Positions 7,248-15,708 of a stretch of 21,289 bases of DNA are shown piece by piece; within the stretch, counting starts at the first letter, position 1; each line of letters starts with the position of its first letter. The DNA is from a virus. The stretch is taken from IMG/VR virus record IMGVR_UViG_3300048999_000167, positions 1 to 21,289 of that record, one strand, 5' to 3'. The notes under the pieces were generated by a model. The model was given only the letters and a program-made list of their open reading frames with translations, had not been told where the DNA came from and did no database searches. Both the position numbers and the translations under genes were made by a program.

Positions 7248-10200
7248 TCACGAAGCCCGTGCGGCAGCTTTCATGCGCTCCCACTCGGCGACCGCACTGC
7301 ATGCCTCGCTGCGCGATGCGGCCTTGACGTTCTGGCGGCCCGGGAAGTTCAGATCCCCCGACGCGCACGTCTTCTTCGCGACGTTGACCGCGGTCGCGAT
7401 GGCGTGCGACGTGTCGAACCCCTTCGCCGTCAGGTGATCAGCCACGCGCTTGATGTACGACGGCAGATGACCGCCCTTGCCGGTCTGCTGCACCCAGTTC
7501 TTCCGCGCGAACTCGGCGTCGGTCTTGGTGCCCTGCTTCACCCCGGGGAACGAGCCTTCCAGCGCGGCAGCGAGCGCCGTCGGCGTCCGCAACCCGGGGG
7601 TCTGGTCGGTCTTCTTCTTGACCGCCCGCCCCTTGAGCTTGTTCACCTTGCGCACCGCCAGCTCGATACGGAGCTTGTTCCGGTCCACCAGTGCAGCGGT
7701 ACGGCGTTGCCCGAGACGGTTCACCTTCTCGGCCGCGAGCGCCGCCCGCCGGACGCGTTCGGCGCGTTCGGCCATGAACTCGGCGACGACCGCCCGCATC
7801 CGCGTCTCCATGTCGACCTCGGCGTGGCGGCCGGCACAGGCGCACGGCTTGCCAGGCGGCGCCGGTGGGGCGGTGCGCGCGGCGATGACGTGGTCGGCGG
7901 TGAGCGCGCCCGATGCCACCAGGGCGTAGCCGGAGCGGTCGGTGGGGGCATTCTTGGGGACGTAGAACCCTTCGTGCCCGGCCGGGACCGCCAACGCTGC
8001 CTTGAGGTCGAGCCCACGACCCTCGTCGCGCCAGTCCCCGGAGAAGGTCGCCAGCGACAGCCGCAGTCGTTGGTCCGCCGACACGTCCGGCAACAGCACC
8101 CCGGCCATCCAAATCCCGTACGCGTCTTCCCCACAGCGGACGGCGGCGACGATCGACCCGGTCGAGTCGTAGTGGTCGACCGTCCCCCCGGCGGTCACGT
8201 ACGGGGCGGCGTGGTTGGTGCCCATGGCGAGGACGCCGACTTCGACGATCCCTTCCGAGGTGTGGATCGGGCGTACGTGGAATCGGTCGTAGCGGGTCGG
8301 CGAGTGCGGCGCGAGCACCTTGCGGCCTTGGTAGGCGACGTGGGGGACGCCCCACAGCGCGAGGTGCCCGTACACCCGGCCGTCGTCGGTGACGGTCGTC
8401 AACGTCGGTTCGGTGAACCGGGGGTTGCGGAACGCGCCGGTGTCCGGTTGGAACGCGGGGTGGGCGAACGCGGACGCCGCCAACGCCTGCATCCGGTCGT
8501 CCGCAGTGTCGTCCACGCCGTACGTGAGCGGGGTGCCGTCCACGTTGGCGGTGACCGCGTCCGGGTCCGAGCAGTCGCACGGCACATAGCCGCCTGTGCC
8601 GTCGGGCTTGATGCATCCGTTGCCGACGTCTTCGGCGCCACCACCGGCGGCCGGGTCGGGCGCACGGATGTTGTCCGGCACATCGGGACCGGCGTCCCCC
8701 TCTTCGGTCTCGTCGTCTTCGTCCTCGCCGGTGATCATGTCGGCTACCTCGTCGACGACTTCGGCGATGTCGTCCGCGTCCAGGCCGTCGTCGCCCTCGC
8801 CGTCCCCTTCGATGTCGGCGTCGTCCGGGTCGGGGGCGTCGGTGACGGCCTCGCCGATCGGGATGAGCGCGTCGCCGTCGTCGCCGGTCGGTTGCGCATC
8901 GTCCTCGGGATCGCCCTCTTCCTCGGGCACGGGGGCAACGGGCCCAGGCGTAGCAGGGGCGGCGTCCTGTGGCCCGCTCGCGGCCTGCGGGGGGACGGCG
9001 GGCGCCATCCCGTCCGGACCGGCCGGAACGGCGCCTGCGGCGTCGCACGGGCCCGGCTGCCACCCGCCCGCACCGTCGGGCACCACGCACTGCCCGGCCG
9101 CCGCTGGGGCGTCCACGGCAGGGGCGCCGGCCGAGTCCGCGAGCTGGGCAGCCTCCGCCACCCCGCCGTCGGGCGTACCCGGGGTGTCGGTCGCTTGGGT
9201 CGCTGTCGGGTCGTCGGGCTGGCTCTCCATCGACGCCTGCGCGACCACATCCCACGGCGTCGAGTCCCGCACCTCTTGGCGCAGGGCAGGCATGTCGGGG
9301 ATCGATGCCGGGTCCCACCATGCGACGGTTTCGATCTGGTCGCCGTCGGGGTCGTCCGGGTTGATCGTCGCCCGCGAGTCCTGGTCCGGGTTGATCGGTA
9401 CGTCCGTCTCGGACGGGATGACGAACACGAACGCCTGGTACACGCCGTCCGAGGATGTCCAGGTCGCGGCGAGGTGCGCGAGTTCGCCGGGGAACGTGGA
9501 CCCGGTCTCTTCCTGGAACTCGCGGACCGCGGCGTCCTTGGGGGTTTCGCCGGGCTCGATGCCGCCGCCCGGCCACTCCCACTGGCCCCCGGCGGGGTCG
9601 TCGGGCACAAGCGCGCGCTGGAGCATGATGACCCGGCCGGTGTCGGCCGCCTTCAGCACGATCCCCGCATGCGTCGGCCCACCCCCGTCCGCGGCCGCCG
9701 GGTCGGGCACGGCAGGGTCTTGCGGCACGGCGGCCGGGGTGTCCGCGAGCGCTGCCTCGCCCGGGGTGTTGTCCATGCTGATGGCGGCGTCGGGGAACGC
9801 CGGATGCGCCAACACGGTGGCGCCCATCACCCGCCACGTTTCGTAGATGCGGCCCATGCGGGCGGCCTGGTTCGTGTCCGGGTTGCAGCCGCGCACGATG
9901 GCCCGGTTGTCGTCGAGACACACGCGGCGCTCCAGCGCGTCGTCGACGTCCATCGACACGAACCGGATGTACTTCCCGCTGATCTTGTTCGCGAGCTTCA
10001 CGCCGTCGGGGTCGGCCATGTCGATCTGGCCCCGGCCGATCACGTACTGGTCCTGGACGGCGACGGAGTCCAGGCGCATCAGCCCGAGTTGGGCGCCGTC
10101 GTGCCCACGGTTGAGCCGGTCTTGTACAAGCACCGGCAGCGGCAACGGTCGGGTGGCCAACTGGCCGCCGTCGGGGGCGAGCAGGAGACGGTCGTCGGCC

Positions 10201-11099
10201 GACCACGAGTCGACGAGCCCGATCGGCCCGGACCATGTGCCGTCGTCGGCCACGGTGACCGCGTCGGAGCCGTCCGAGGCGGCGGCCGTCAGCGAGTCGG
10301 GGAAGCGGATCGTGAACGACACCCGGCCGGGCGCGCCGTTCGGGGTAGCGGGTGGGGTGGACATGGGTTCTCCATCGGTGAGGGCGGCGAAGGAGTCGGC
10401 GGACAGCGGTCGTACGGCCAGGCGGCAGCGGCAGTTGAAGACCTCACCCGGCGGGCCGGTGGGGTCGGCGGGGAACTGGAGAGAGGCGTCGCCGATGGTG
10501 AACGGGTCGGCAAGTGGGCGGACTTGGCCGTCGGCGTGCCGGTGCGTGGGCCGCACCTTGGGGTCGTCGCGGGACATCCACGTCTTGACCCAGTTCACCG
10601 ACCCGCCTTGGGCCTGGCGGTGGAACGCCGCGGCCAACGTCCCGGCCGACAAGGTGGCGGTGGTCTCGATGCGGGCGATCGTGCGGGCTTGCCCGTCCCA
10701 CTCGCCGGCCGCCAACAGTTCGGCGAGCTGCTGCCGAAGTTGTTGGCCGGGCATGTCGTGGGCGCGGGCCCGGGTCGCCGCGGTCGACAGCCGGTCGGTG
10801 ATCCGGTCGAGGAAGCCGTGCGACCGGTCCGGCAACCCGGCCGCGAACGACGCCGCGCCGGGGGCGGCGTCGGGGCCGGGCCGGGGGGTGACGGCCCGGT
10901 ATGCCGACAACCACACCCGTTCGACCACGGGGGCGACCCGGCGGGCCAACGCTTCGCGCCACGCCCGCATCCGCGAGTCGTCCCCTGCGGCCGTGAGCGC
11001 CACCGTCAGGTAGGTGTCGCCGGTGGTGTGGAGGAAGTCGCCCACGGCCGCGCGTACGGCCTCGTACACGGCGGTCTCGGGATCCTCGCGGGTGGGCAT
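7248..11099 (-). CDS. MuF-like / capsid maturation protease fusion with inserted Nudix domain
   Basis: 1283 aa. ATG 11099 overlaps the portal stop as TGATG; ATG 11108 is an alternative. Domains in order: (1) residues 1-235, MuF-like minor head domain with WVKTWMSRDDPKVRPTHRHA and a terminal VFNCRCRLAV; (2) ~255-440, prohead-protease-like part with PLPLPVLVQ, GHDGAQLGLMRLDSV (GHDGA 332-336) and VMGATVLAHPAFPDAAI; (3) ~470-610, Nudix hydrolase with a complete box at 512-534 (G-x5-E-x7-REFQEETG; E527, E530 and E531 present); (4) a disordered, very acidic linker ~620-820 with QLAD at 652-655; (5) ~900-1060, a conserved actinophage domain (GRVYGHLALWG, GTNHA, SGDWR); (6) a basic helical C-terminus with LPSYIKRVADHL and SHAIATAVNVAKK. 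It probably sits in the prohead, processes the capsid protein and may retain phosphohydrolase activity on nucleotide-derived substrates. Fusion of MuF and protease is known in actinophages; the Nudix insertion is the odd part. Confidence 0.85.
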   Translation of the reverse strand: MPTREDPETAVYEAVRAAVGDFLHTTGDTYLTVALTAAGDDSRMRAWREALARRVAPVVERVWLSAYRAVTPRPGPDAAPGAASFAAGLPDRSHGFLDRITDRLSTAATRARAHDMPGQQLRQQLAELLAAGEWDGQARTIARIETTATLSAGTLAAAFHRQAQGGSVNWVKTWMSRDDPKVRPTHRHADGQVRPLADPFTIGDASLQFPADPTGPPGEVFNCRCRLAVRPLSADSFAALTDGEPMSTPPATPNGAPGRVSFTIRFPDSLTAAASDGSDAVTVADDGTWSGPIGLVDSWSADDRLLLAPDGGQLATRPLPLPVLVQDRLNRGHDGAQLGLMRLDSVAVQDQYVIGRGQIDMADPDGVKLANKISGKYIRFVSMDVDDALERRVCLDDNRAIVRGCNPDTNQAARMGRIYETWRVMGATVLAHPAFPDAAISMDNTPGEAALADTPAAVPQDPAVPDPAAADGGGPTHAGIVLKAADTGRVIMLQRALVPDDPAGGQWEWPGGGIEPGETPKDAAVREFQEETGSTFPGELAHLAATWTSSDGVYQAFVFVIPSETDVPINPDQDSRATINPDDPDGDQIETVAWWDPASIPDMPALRQEVRDSTPWDVVAQASMESQPDDPTATQATDTPGTPDGGVAEAAQLADSAGAPAVDAPAAAGQCVVPDGAGGWQPGPCDAAGAVPAGPDGMAPAVPPQAASGPQDAAPATPGPVAPVPEEEGDPEDDAQPTGDDGDALIPIGEAVTDAPDPDDADIEGDGEGDDGLDADDIAEVVDEVADMITGEDEDDETEEGDAGPDVPDNIRAPDPAAGGGAEDVGNGCIKPDGTGGYVPCDCSDPDAVTANVDGTPLTYGVDDTADDRMQALAASAFAHPAFQPDTGAFRNPRFTEPTLTTVTDDGRVYGHLALWGVPHVAYQGRKVLAPHSPTRYDRFHVRPIHTSEGIVEVGVLAMGTNHAAPYVTAGGTVDHYDSTGSIVAAVRCGEDAYGIWMAGVLLPDVSADQRLRLSLATFSGDWRDEGRGLDLKAALAVPAGHEGFYVPKNAPTDRSGYALVASGALTADHVIAARTAPPAPPGKPCACAGRHAEVDMETRMRAVVAEFMAERAERVRRAALAAEKVNRLGQRRTAALVDRNKLRIELAVRKVNKLKGRAVKKKTDQTPGLRTPTALAAALEGSFPGVKQGTKTDAEFARKNWVQQTGKGGHLPSYIKRVADHLTAKGFDTSHAIATAVNVAKKTCASGDLNFPGRQNVKAASRSEACSAVAEWERMKAAARAS

Positions 11100-13231
11100 C
11101 ACGCGCATCCGAACTGGGCTACCGCGCGGTGCAGGTATTCGACCCGGTGCTCCTCGCCCGCGGTGAGCAGCGCGCGGACGTAGGAGTCGACGGCCCGATG
11201 CAGACACGGCTCGCTCGGGATCGAGGTGTGGAAGTCGGCGTAGGCGCCGGTGAGCATCTGGTCGAACTCGCCGGGGTCTGCGGCGATGTGACAGTGCACC
11301 GCATACAGGTCCATCTGCTGGAGGCTCGCGCGCTGCGAGCGGGGGACGGACCGGATCAGATACTGGCCCGCCCGCGACAGGGCGCGCCGTACGGCCATGT
11401 CGAGGCACGGGATCAGCCACGGGTCCAGGTCGTCGTCCGTGGGGCCGGCGGAGGCTTGGAGCGCGGGCGGGGTGGTCTGGCGGGCGGGGATCTCGTTCCG
11501 GTTCCCGGCCGCGCCACCCCCGACGGGTGCGGGCGCGGCGGGGCGGCCGATCTTGGCCGTGTTGGGGACGGCCCCCATGGGTGCGGGGGTGCCTTGCGGG
11601 TTGGCCTGCTCCTGTTCAGCGGCGCTGAGGTGGATCCCGAGGCGGGGAAGCAGGATCGGCGCGAGGTTGGCGTTCGTGAGGGCGATCTGTCGGGCGAGCG
11701 CGGCGGCGCGTTCTTTGTCGGTGGGGGCGTCTTCTTCGCTGAAGCCGACCTCGCGCCGGTACGCGGCTTCGCCGATGGCGCCGTTCTGGAACGCTTCGGT
11801 GGCTTCGGGACCGCGGTTGGCCCGCAGCGACAGGTCCGCCGTGTCGTACCAGATCGCGTACCGGTGCCAGTCCTGCACCCCCATGGCCCGGAGGACGGGT
11901 TGGTAGAACTGGACGGTCAGCGCATCGCAGATCAAACCGAGCAAGGGTTCGATATGGAGTTTGATGGCGGCTTCCTCGATGCCCCACTGGCCCCAATGGT
12001 TGATCTTGCCCATCCCGGTCAAGACCTCTGGGGGAAGGTCTAGACCGATCGCGACGCGTTTGACGGCCTGGTCGCGCATCTCCTCCACGCGCTCGTCGAA
12101 CTTCGTCGCGAAGCTGATGTGCTTCATCTTGTCGCCCGCTGCTGCCGGACCGCGCACCACCAACGGGACGATCGCGGATGCGCTGTCCCTGTTTTTCAAC
12201 GGCGCCGCCATGGCCTCAATGAGGCTCGCGGTGAACGTGTCCGAGTGCAGCGGGTTGGGGCCGTCGTCGGACTGCTGCGGGGACGGGATCGCCAACTCTT
12301 CGGGGACGAACAGGATGCCTGCGCCGGCGAGCCTGGATTCCGCGGAGGCGATGATGTGCGCCGACAGGTTCACCAGCTCCGTCAGCGGGCCGCGCAACGC
12401 GTGGACGGGGCTGTCGGCGTCTTGGGCGATGTTGGGGTGTTCCCGCCACATGCGGATCGTCGTCGACCGGCCGATCGGCACCGACACGTCACGGCCCGGG
12501 GTCTCCGGCAACTTGATCCGCAACTGGTCGCCGCCGCCGAACGACACCTCCTGGTTCGAGCACACCTGCCACCGGCGCTCGCCCGTTTGCGGGTGGTCGA
12601 AGCCGACGACGAAGGATTCACCGGGAACGTTGAGGTGATAGGCCAGCCGCTTGAGGAACTTGGACTGACCGCTCCATCCGCCCGTCAACTCCCGCAGCGG
12701 GGACAACAGCAGGCGCGCTTTGGCGAGCGCCTCGGCCAGCTTCGCGGGGTCCGGCGGCGGCGCGGGCGGCGTCTTCTTGCCGGTCTCGCCGCCCGCGCCG
12801 GTCTCCCCGAGTTTGCCGTCCTCGATGTCGGCGCCGTTGTCGGGGTCCGATCCGGGCGCGGACGGGGTGATGGGTTCGCCGTCCGGGCCGACGGCGGGGA
12901 CGTTGATCGGGGTCGGGTCGTTCGACCCGTCCGGGTCGATGACGCCGACATACAGACGAGCGCGGGAACAAGCGTTGGCCGCGTAGTCGATGCCGGAGCG
13001 GAGTTCGGGGATCTCGTCGAACAGCCCCCACACTTCGTTCTGCCACGGCTTGGTGCGCCCCATGGCGAAGCGGACCTGGTCGCGGTTGACGAGCGCGGCC
13101 GACGCGACCATGGCCATGCCCACGACTTGCGGAGTCTTGCCACCGTGTCCGTCGTCCACCATGACCCGGGGGTCGCGCTTGGGGCGCGCATGGAGAGTCG
13201 GCGTGATCGGGTGATCGCTCCATCGGGACAT
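11099..13231 (-). CDS. Portal protein
   Basis: 710 aa, ATG 13231 with GGAGG 11 nt upstream. Actinophage portal signatures as I recall them: KPWQNEVWGLFDEIPELRSGIDYAANACSRARLYVG near the N-terminus, then STTIRMWREHPNIAQDADSPV, LVNLSAHIIASAESRLAGAGIL, DLPPEVLTGMGKINHWGQWG, LCD/FYQPVLRAM and WYDTADLSLRANRG. The portal forms the dodecameric DNA entry channel at one capsid vertex, binding terminase during packaging and the head-tail connector later. The C-terminal ~110 residues (DPWLIPCLDMAVRRALSRAG onward) extend beyond a typical core and look helical. Its stop overlaps the start of the MuF/protease gene, implying coupled synthesis. Confidence 0.9.
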   Translation of the reverse strand: MSRWSDHPITPTLHARPKRDPRVMVDDGHGGKTPQVVGMAMVASAALVNRDQVRFAMGRTKPWQNEVWGLFDEIPELRSGIDYAANACSRARLYVGVIDPDGSNDPTPINVPAVGPDGEPITPSAPGSDPDNGADIEDGKLGETGAGGETGKKTPPAPPPDPAKLAEALAKARLLLSPLRELTGGWSGQSKFLKRLAYHLNVPGESFVVGFDHPQTGERRWQVCSNQEVSFGGGDQLRIKLPETPGRDVSVPIGRSTTIRMWREHPNIAQDADSPVHALRGPLTELVNLSAHIIASAESRLAGAGILFVPEELAIPSPQQSDDGPNPLHSDTFTASLIEAMAAPLKNRDSASAIVPLVVRGPAAAGDKMKHISFATKFDERVEEMRDQAVKRVAIGLDLPPEVLTGMGKINHWGQWGIEEAAIKLHIEPLLGLICDALTVQFYQPVLRAMGVQDWHRYAIWYDTADLSLRANRGPEATEAFQNGAIGEAAYRREVGFSEEDAPTDKERAAALARQIALTNANLAPILLPRLGIHLSAAEQEQANPQGTPAPMGAVPNTAKIGRPAAPAPVGGGAAGNRNEIPARQTTPPALQASAGPTDDDLDPWLIPCLDMAVRRALSRAGQYLIRSVPRSQRASLQQMDLYAVHCHIAADPGEFDQMLTGAYADFHTSIPSEPCLHRAVDSYVRALLTAGEEHRVEYLHRAVAQFGCA

Positions 13232-13256
13232 GGTTGGGTGCGCCTCCGGGCCGGGT

Positions 13257-13694
13257 CTACTGCTGGTCGGTGCGGGTGTCGTGCAACGTCACATGGAGGG
13301 GTTTGACCGGCGGGGGAGAGTCGAGCCAGTCCGCGGCGGTGGCGATCAGCCACGACGACGCGAGCGTCATCACCGGGTACAGGAAGAACCGCGTCCCCAT
13401 CTCCCACTGCCACGGCGGGGCGGCGTGGGTCCAGGTGAGGTAGGCGAGGTTGCCGGTGGCGGCGACGTACATCGAAGCGCACCAGTGGCAGCGGATGACC
13501 CCGGCGACGAAGCGCCACGGGTAGGGGGCGAGGCGTGCGGTGCCGTCGCCGTTGTCACGGAGGGAGGCTCGGGCTTCGATCCAGGTCCGGATGGGTTCGG
13601 TGAGCGTGTCACCGGTCACGAGCCGGGTAGCCCGCGCCATCGCAAACAGGGTGATAAGTCCGATTGCGGCAAGTGTGAGGGGATTGTGCGTCAC
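13257..13694 (-). CDS. DUF1360-like membrane protein
   Basis: 145 aa, GTG start at 13694. The N-terminal hydrophobic segment (PLTLAAIGLITLFAMA) is followed by ARATRLVTGDTLTEPIRTWIE and later CHWCASMYVAA. This combination (R-x-TRLVT-x-D, then CxxC in a membrane helix) is the DUF1360 pattern found in many actinophages and bacilli. At least two further hydrophobic segments follow (MTLASSWLIATAADWL). There is no Shine-Dalgarno sequence; a -10-like box sits 7 nt upstream, so the message may be leaderless. It is first in the portal operon, 25 nt before the portal start. Function unknown; location is the inner membrane by prediction. Confidence 0.75.
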   Translation of the reverse strand: MTHNPLTLAAIGLITLFAMARATRLVTGDTLTEPIRTWIEARASLRDNGDGTARLAPYPWRFVAGVIRCHWCASMYVAATGNLAYLTWTHAAPPWQWEMGTRFFLYPVMTLASSWLIATAADWLDSPPPVKPLHVTLHDTRTDQQ

Positions 13695-13701
13695 GCCCGT
13701 A

Positions 13702-13729
13702 AGAGTACGGGTCCGATGATCTACGTCAG
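13702..13729 (-). promoter_or_regulatory. Candidate promoter of the portal operon
   Basis: On the minus strand CTGACG (13724-13729), a 16-nt spacer and TACTCT (13702-13707), ending 7 nt before GTG 13694. Transcription from this -10 would start at or next to the start codon. A perfect 10-bp palindrome (GAACCGGTTC, 13735-13744) lies just upstream of the -35 box and could be an operator. Confidence 0.45.
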
Positions 13730-13747
13730 GTTTAGAACCGGTTCGTG

Positions 13748-14227
13748 TCAGCTTGTGCCGGTCGCGCGGGACTCAGCATCCTTGGCCAGCCACCGCACCG
13801 CGTCCCAATCCGCTTCCATGTCCAACACCATCCCCAACGTGGCGGACGCCGCGCACACGGCCGTACCCCACCGGCCCGGTTCGTGACGGCCGTCCACCTC
13901 CATGACGGACACGACCGAGAACGGCCCACACGCCCGCCTCAACCGCTCCGCAAGCTGTCCGCCGTCCGGTCCGGGGTGTGCGGCCACGACGACCTCGCAC
14001 GGCGCCTCGGACCGCGCGGTACGCCACATCTGCGCCGCGGTACGCACCCGGTCGTACGCGTCGCCGTCCGCGTCGTTGCCCCGCACCGCCGCGCGCCGGA
14101 CTGACACGATGCCCACCCCGTTGACCGCACACAGAGCGATCAGGGAGCGCTGGGGGCCGGGGGTGACGCACAAGGCGAATCGTTCGGCCTTGGGCGGTCC
14201 GGTCTTCTTCGTTCTCAGGTTCACCAC
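13748..14227 (-). CDS. Hypothetical phage protein, 159 aa
   Basis: GTG 14227 (or the adjacent GTG 14224) is chosen because GGGAGG lies 6-9 nt upstream, although the frame is open to an ATG at 14272. After a basic start (NLRTKKTGPPKAERF) come alternating hydrophobic strands: ALCVTPGPQRSLIALCAVNGVGIVSVRRAAV, CEVVVAAHPG and FSVVSVMEV, then a helical C-terminus. The strand-helix pattern faintly recalls an RNase H-like/RuvC fold, but no acidic catalytic set is visible, so I do not assign one. It is the gene directly downstream of the M4 peptidase and is too unlike known small M4 inhibitors to call it one. Confidence 0.65.
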   Translation of the reverse strand: MVNLRTKKTGPPKAERFALCVTPGPQRSLIALCAVNGVGIVSVRRAAVRGNDADGDAYDRVRTAAQMWRTARSEAPCEVVVAAHPGPDGGQLAERLRRACGPFSVVSVMEVDGRHEPGRWGTAVCAASATLGMVLDMEADWDAVRWLAKDAESRATGTS

Positions 14228-14305
14228 GAGGTGCCTCCCGGTTGTCGTTCGCCGGTGACCCCCCTTCGTCACTGTGATCGAAAAGGGGCCACCGTACGAT
14301 GATCG

Positions 14306-15376
14306 TCAACCGGCGGTGACGCCGACCTTCTCCCACGCGGAGACAACCGCGCGGGCTTCGACAGAACCGTCCCCGAACAGCCGAATGGCTTGGCCGGCGG
14401 TCGCGGCAGCGAACTCCTTGAACGTCGCCTTCTGCGACACCTTGTGCTTCGACGTGTCAGTGAGCGCCGCGTACCAGACCTTGCCCGCGGTCTCCCACGC
14501 CTTGCCGCCGATCTCGGTCGCCGCGAGGTAGAAGGCGTGGTTCGGGATCCCCGAGTTGAGGTGGACGCCGCCGTTGTCCTCGAAGGTCTGCACGAACCCG
14601 TCCATGGTGGCGGGCTGCGGGTCCTTGCCCAGGATCTCGTTGTCGTACGCGGTGCCGGGGGCCTTCATCGACCGCAACGCGACGGTCTTGCCGTCCTTCT
14701 CGATGGCAGGCATGAAGAGTTCGTCTCCGATGAGCCACGACGCCTTGTCGGCGGTGGTCTGGTCGCGGTACTGGACGGCGAGGACGCCGAACACGTCGGA
14801 GATGTGCTCGTTGAGCGCTCCGGCCTGGTCGTAGTAGTCGAGGTTGAGGGTGTTCTGGGTGACGCCGTGGGTGAGTTCGTGGGCGATGACGGTGAGGTCC
14901 TTGGTGAACGTCCCGAACAACTTGCTGTCGCCGTCACCGAACGCCATCTGCTGGCCGTCCCAGAACGCGTTCAGATAGTCGCGGCCGTAGTGGACGGTGC
15001 CATGCAGCGGCAGGCCCTTGCCGTCGAGCGAGTCACGGCCGTACACCTCGCTGTAGAGCTTGTACGTGGCGCCGAGGTGGTCGTAGGCGCGGTTGACGTC
15101 GTCGTCGTCGGCCGGGTCGGCGCCCTCCTTGCGGATCTCCTTGCCCGGCAGGTCTTCCTTGTGTCCGGCGTCGTACACCGTCCGGTCGAGCTTGCCCTTG
15201 GCGGGCGCCGGTGCCGGGGTGGGGGTGGTGACGAGGAGACCACGGTGGGCGCGGTGCCGGGCGTCGGCGAGCAGTGACGCGCGCGCGGCGGCGCCGTAGT
15301 CGGGGTTGTTGGCCAGATGGGTCAGCAGGTGCGGCGGAACGACTCCGCACCGGTGGTGGGGGCTATTGGTGCGCAT
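14306..15376 (-). CDS. Protealysin-like M4 family zinc metallopeptidase
   Basis: 356 aa from ATG 15376; an in-frame GTG at 15385 is possible and neither has a clear ribosome site. Thermolysin-family landmarks are all present: NAFWDGQQMAFGDGD at 136-150, the zinc site HELTH at 166-170 with the third ligand E190 in GALNEHISDVFG, and the active-site histidine H272 in GGVHLNSGIPNHAFY. The C-terminal helical domain is complete. The short propeptide carries CGVVPPHLL (PPHLL 14-18), the type of motif found in protealysin-like precursors. There is no signal peptide, so it would act in the cytoplasm or leave at lysis. M4 peptidases are rarely reported in phages. Possible roles (inferred): degrading host proteins, attacking a cell-surface layer, or processing a virion protein. 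Confidence 0.9.
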   Translation of the reverse strand: MRTNSPHHRCGVVPPHLLTHLANNPDYGAAARASLLADARHRAHRGLLVTTPTPAPAPAKGKLDRTVYDAGHKEDLPGKEIRKEGADPADDDDVNRAYDHLGATYKLYSEVYGRDSLDGKGLPLHGTVHYGRDYLNAFWDGQQMAFGDGDSKLFGTFTKDLTVIAHELTHGVTQNTLNLDYYDQAGALNEHISDVFGVLAVQYRDQTTADKASWLIGDELFMPAIEKDGKTVALRSMKAPGTAYDNEILGKDPQPATMDGFVQTFEDNGGVHLNSGIPNHAFYLAATEIGGKAWETAGKVWYAALTDTSKHKVSQKATFKEFAAATAGQAIRLFGDGSVEARAVVSAWEKVGVTAG

Positions 15377-15527
15377 GCGGGCCACCGTGACACAGGATCA
15401 GACGAGTCATGGGGGATTGACGCGTCAGCCCGGCGTGTTCCGGTTTGAGTGTTTACGTCCCTTTGATCGCTACCATGCCCCGTACCCACTCTTCGGGCTT
15501 CGCGGCCCGGCTTACCAGGAGGTTCCC

Positions 15528-15602
15528 ATGATCCTCGCGGCCGTCGTGTTCGGTGCGTGCCTGATCGTTCCGGTGCTGTGCCCGCTGCTGCTGATCGTCT
15601 GA
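15528..15602 (+). CDS. 24-aa single-pass membrane peptide
   Basis: ATG 15528 with an excellent AGGAGG 5 nt upstream; ends TGA 15602. The whole peptide (MILAAVVFGACLIVPVLCPL and four more residues) is hydrophobic and long enough to span a membrane once; two cysteines and two prolines lie inside. A terminator hairpin follows 18 nt later, so this is a free-standing unit on the strand opposite to the flanking M4 gene. Small phage membrane peptides can be holin-like, exclusion or regulatory peptides; nothing here decides which. Too short for standard ORF callers, hence easily missed. Confidence 0.6.
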   Translation: MILAAVVFGACLIVPVLCPLLLIV

Positions 15603-15620
15603 GCAGCCCCCGATCGAGCG

Positions 15621-15652
15621 AAGGCCCCCGACGGCATGGCGTCGGGGGCCTT
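15621..15652 (+). terminator. Intrinsic terminator after the 24-aa gene
   Basis: Perfect 13-bp stem (15621-15633 with 15640-15652), 6-nt loop GCATGG, followed by TTTCGTGT. This is one of the few hairpins here ending in a partial T-run. Confidence 0.85.
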
Positions 15653-15708
15653 TCGTGTATCCGGAACACATTGACACCGCGATGCCGTATCCAATCCGGC
15701 GCCCGCGC

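Noticed and set aside
7404-11183. 1259-codon open frame on the plus strand
   Set aside because: It lies opposite the well-supported protease fusion, is Arg/Gly/Val-rich without any domain, and arises from high-GC codon bias.
13748-14227. Protealysin inhibitor (emfourin-type) gene beside the M4 peptidase
   Set aside because: Length and sequence do not resemble the known small inhibitor; position alone is not enough.
14228-14305. Terminator after the M4 peptidase
   Set aside because: Only an imperfect CCCCTT/AAGGGG pairing with a long loop is present, too weak to call.
15671-15676. TTGACA as -35 of the 40-aa gene promoter
   Set aside because: The only good -10 (15712) is 35 nt away, twice the usual spacing; an extended -10 explains it better.
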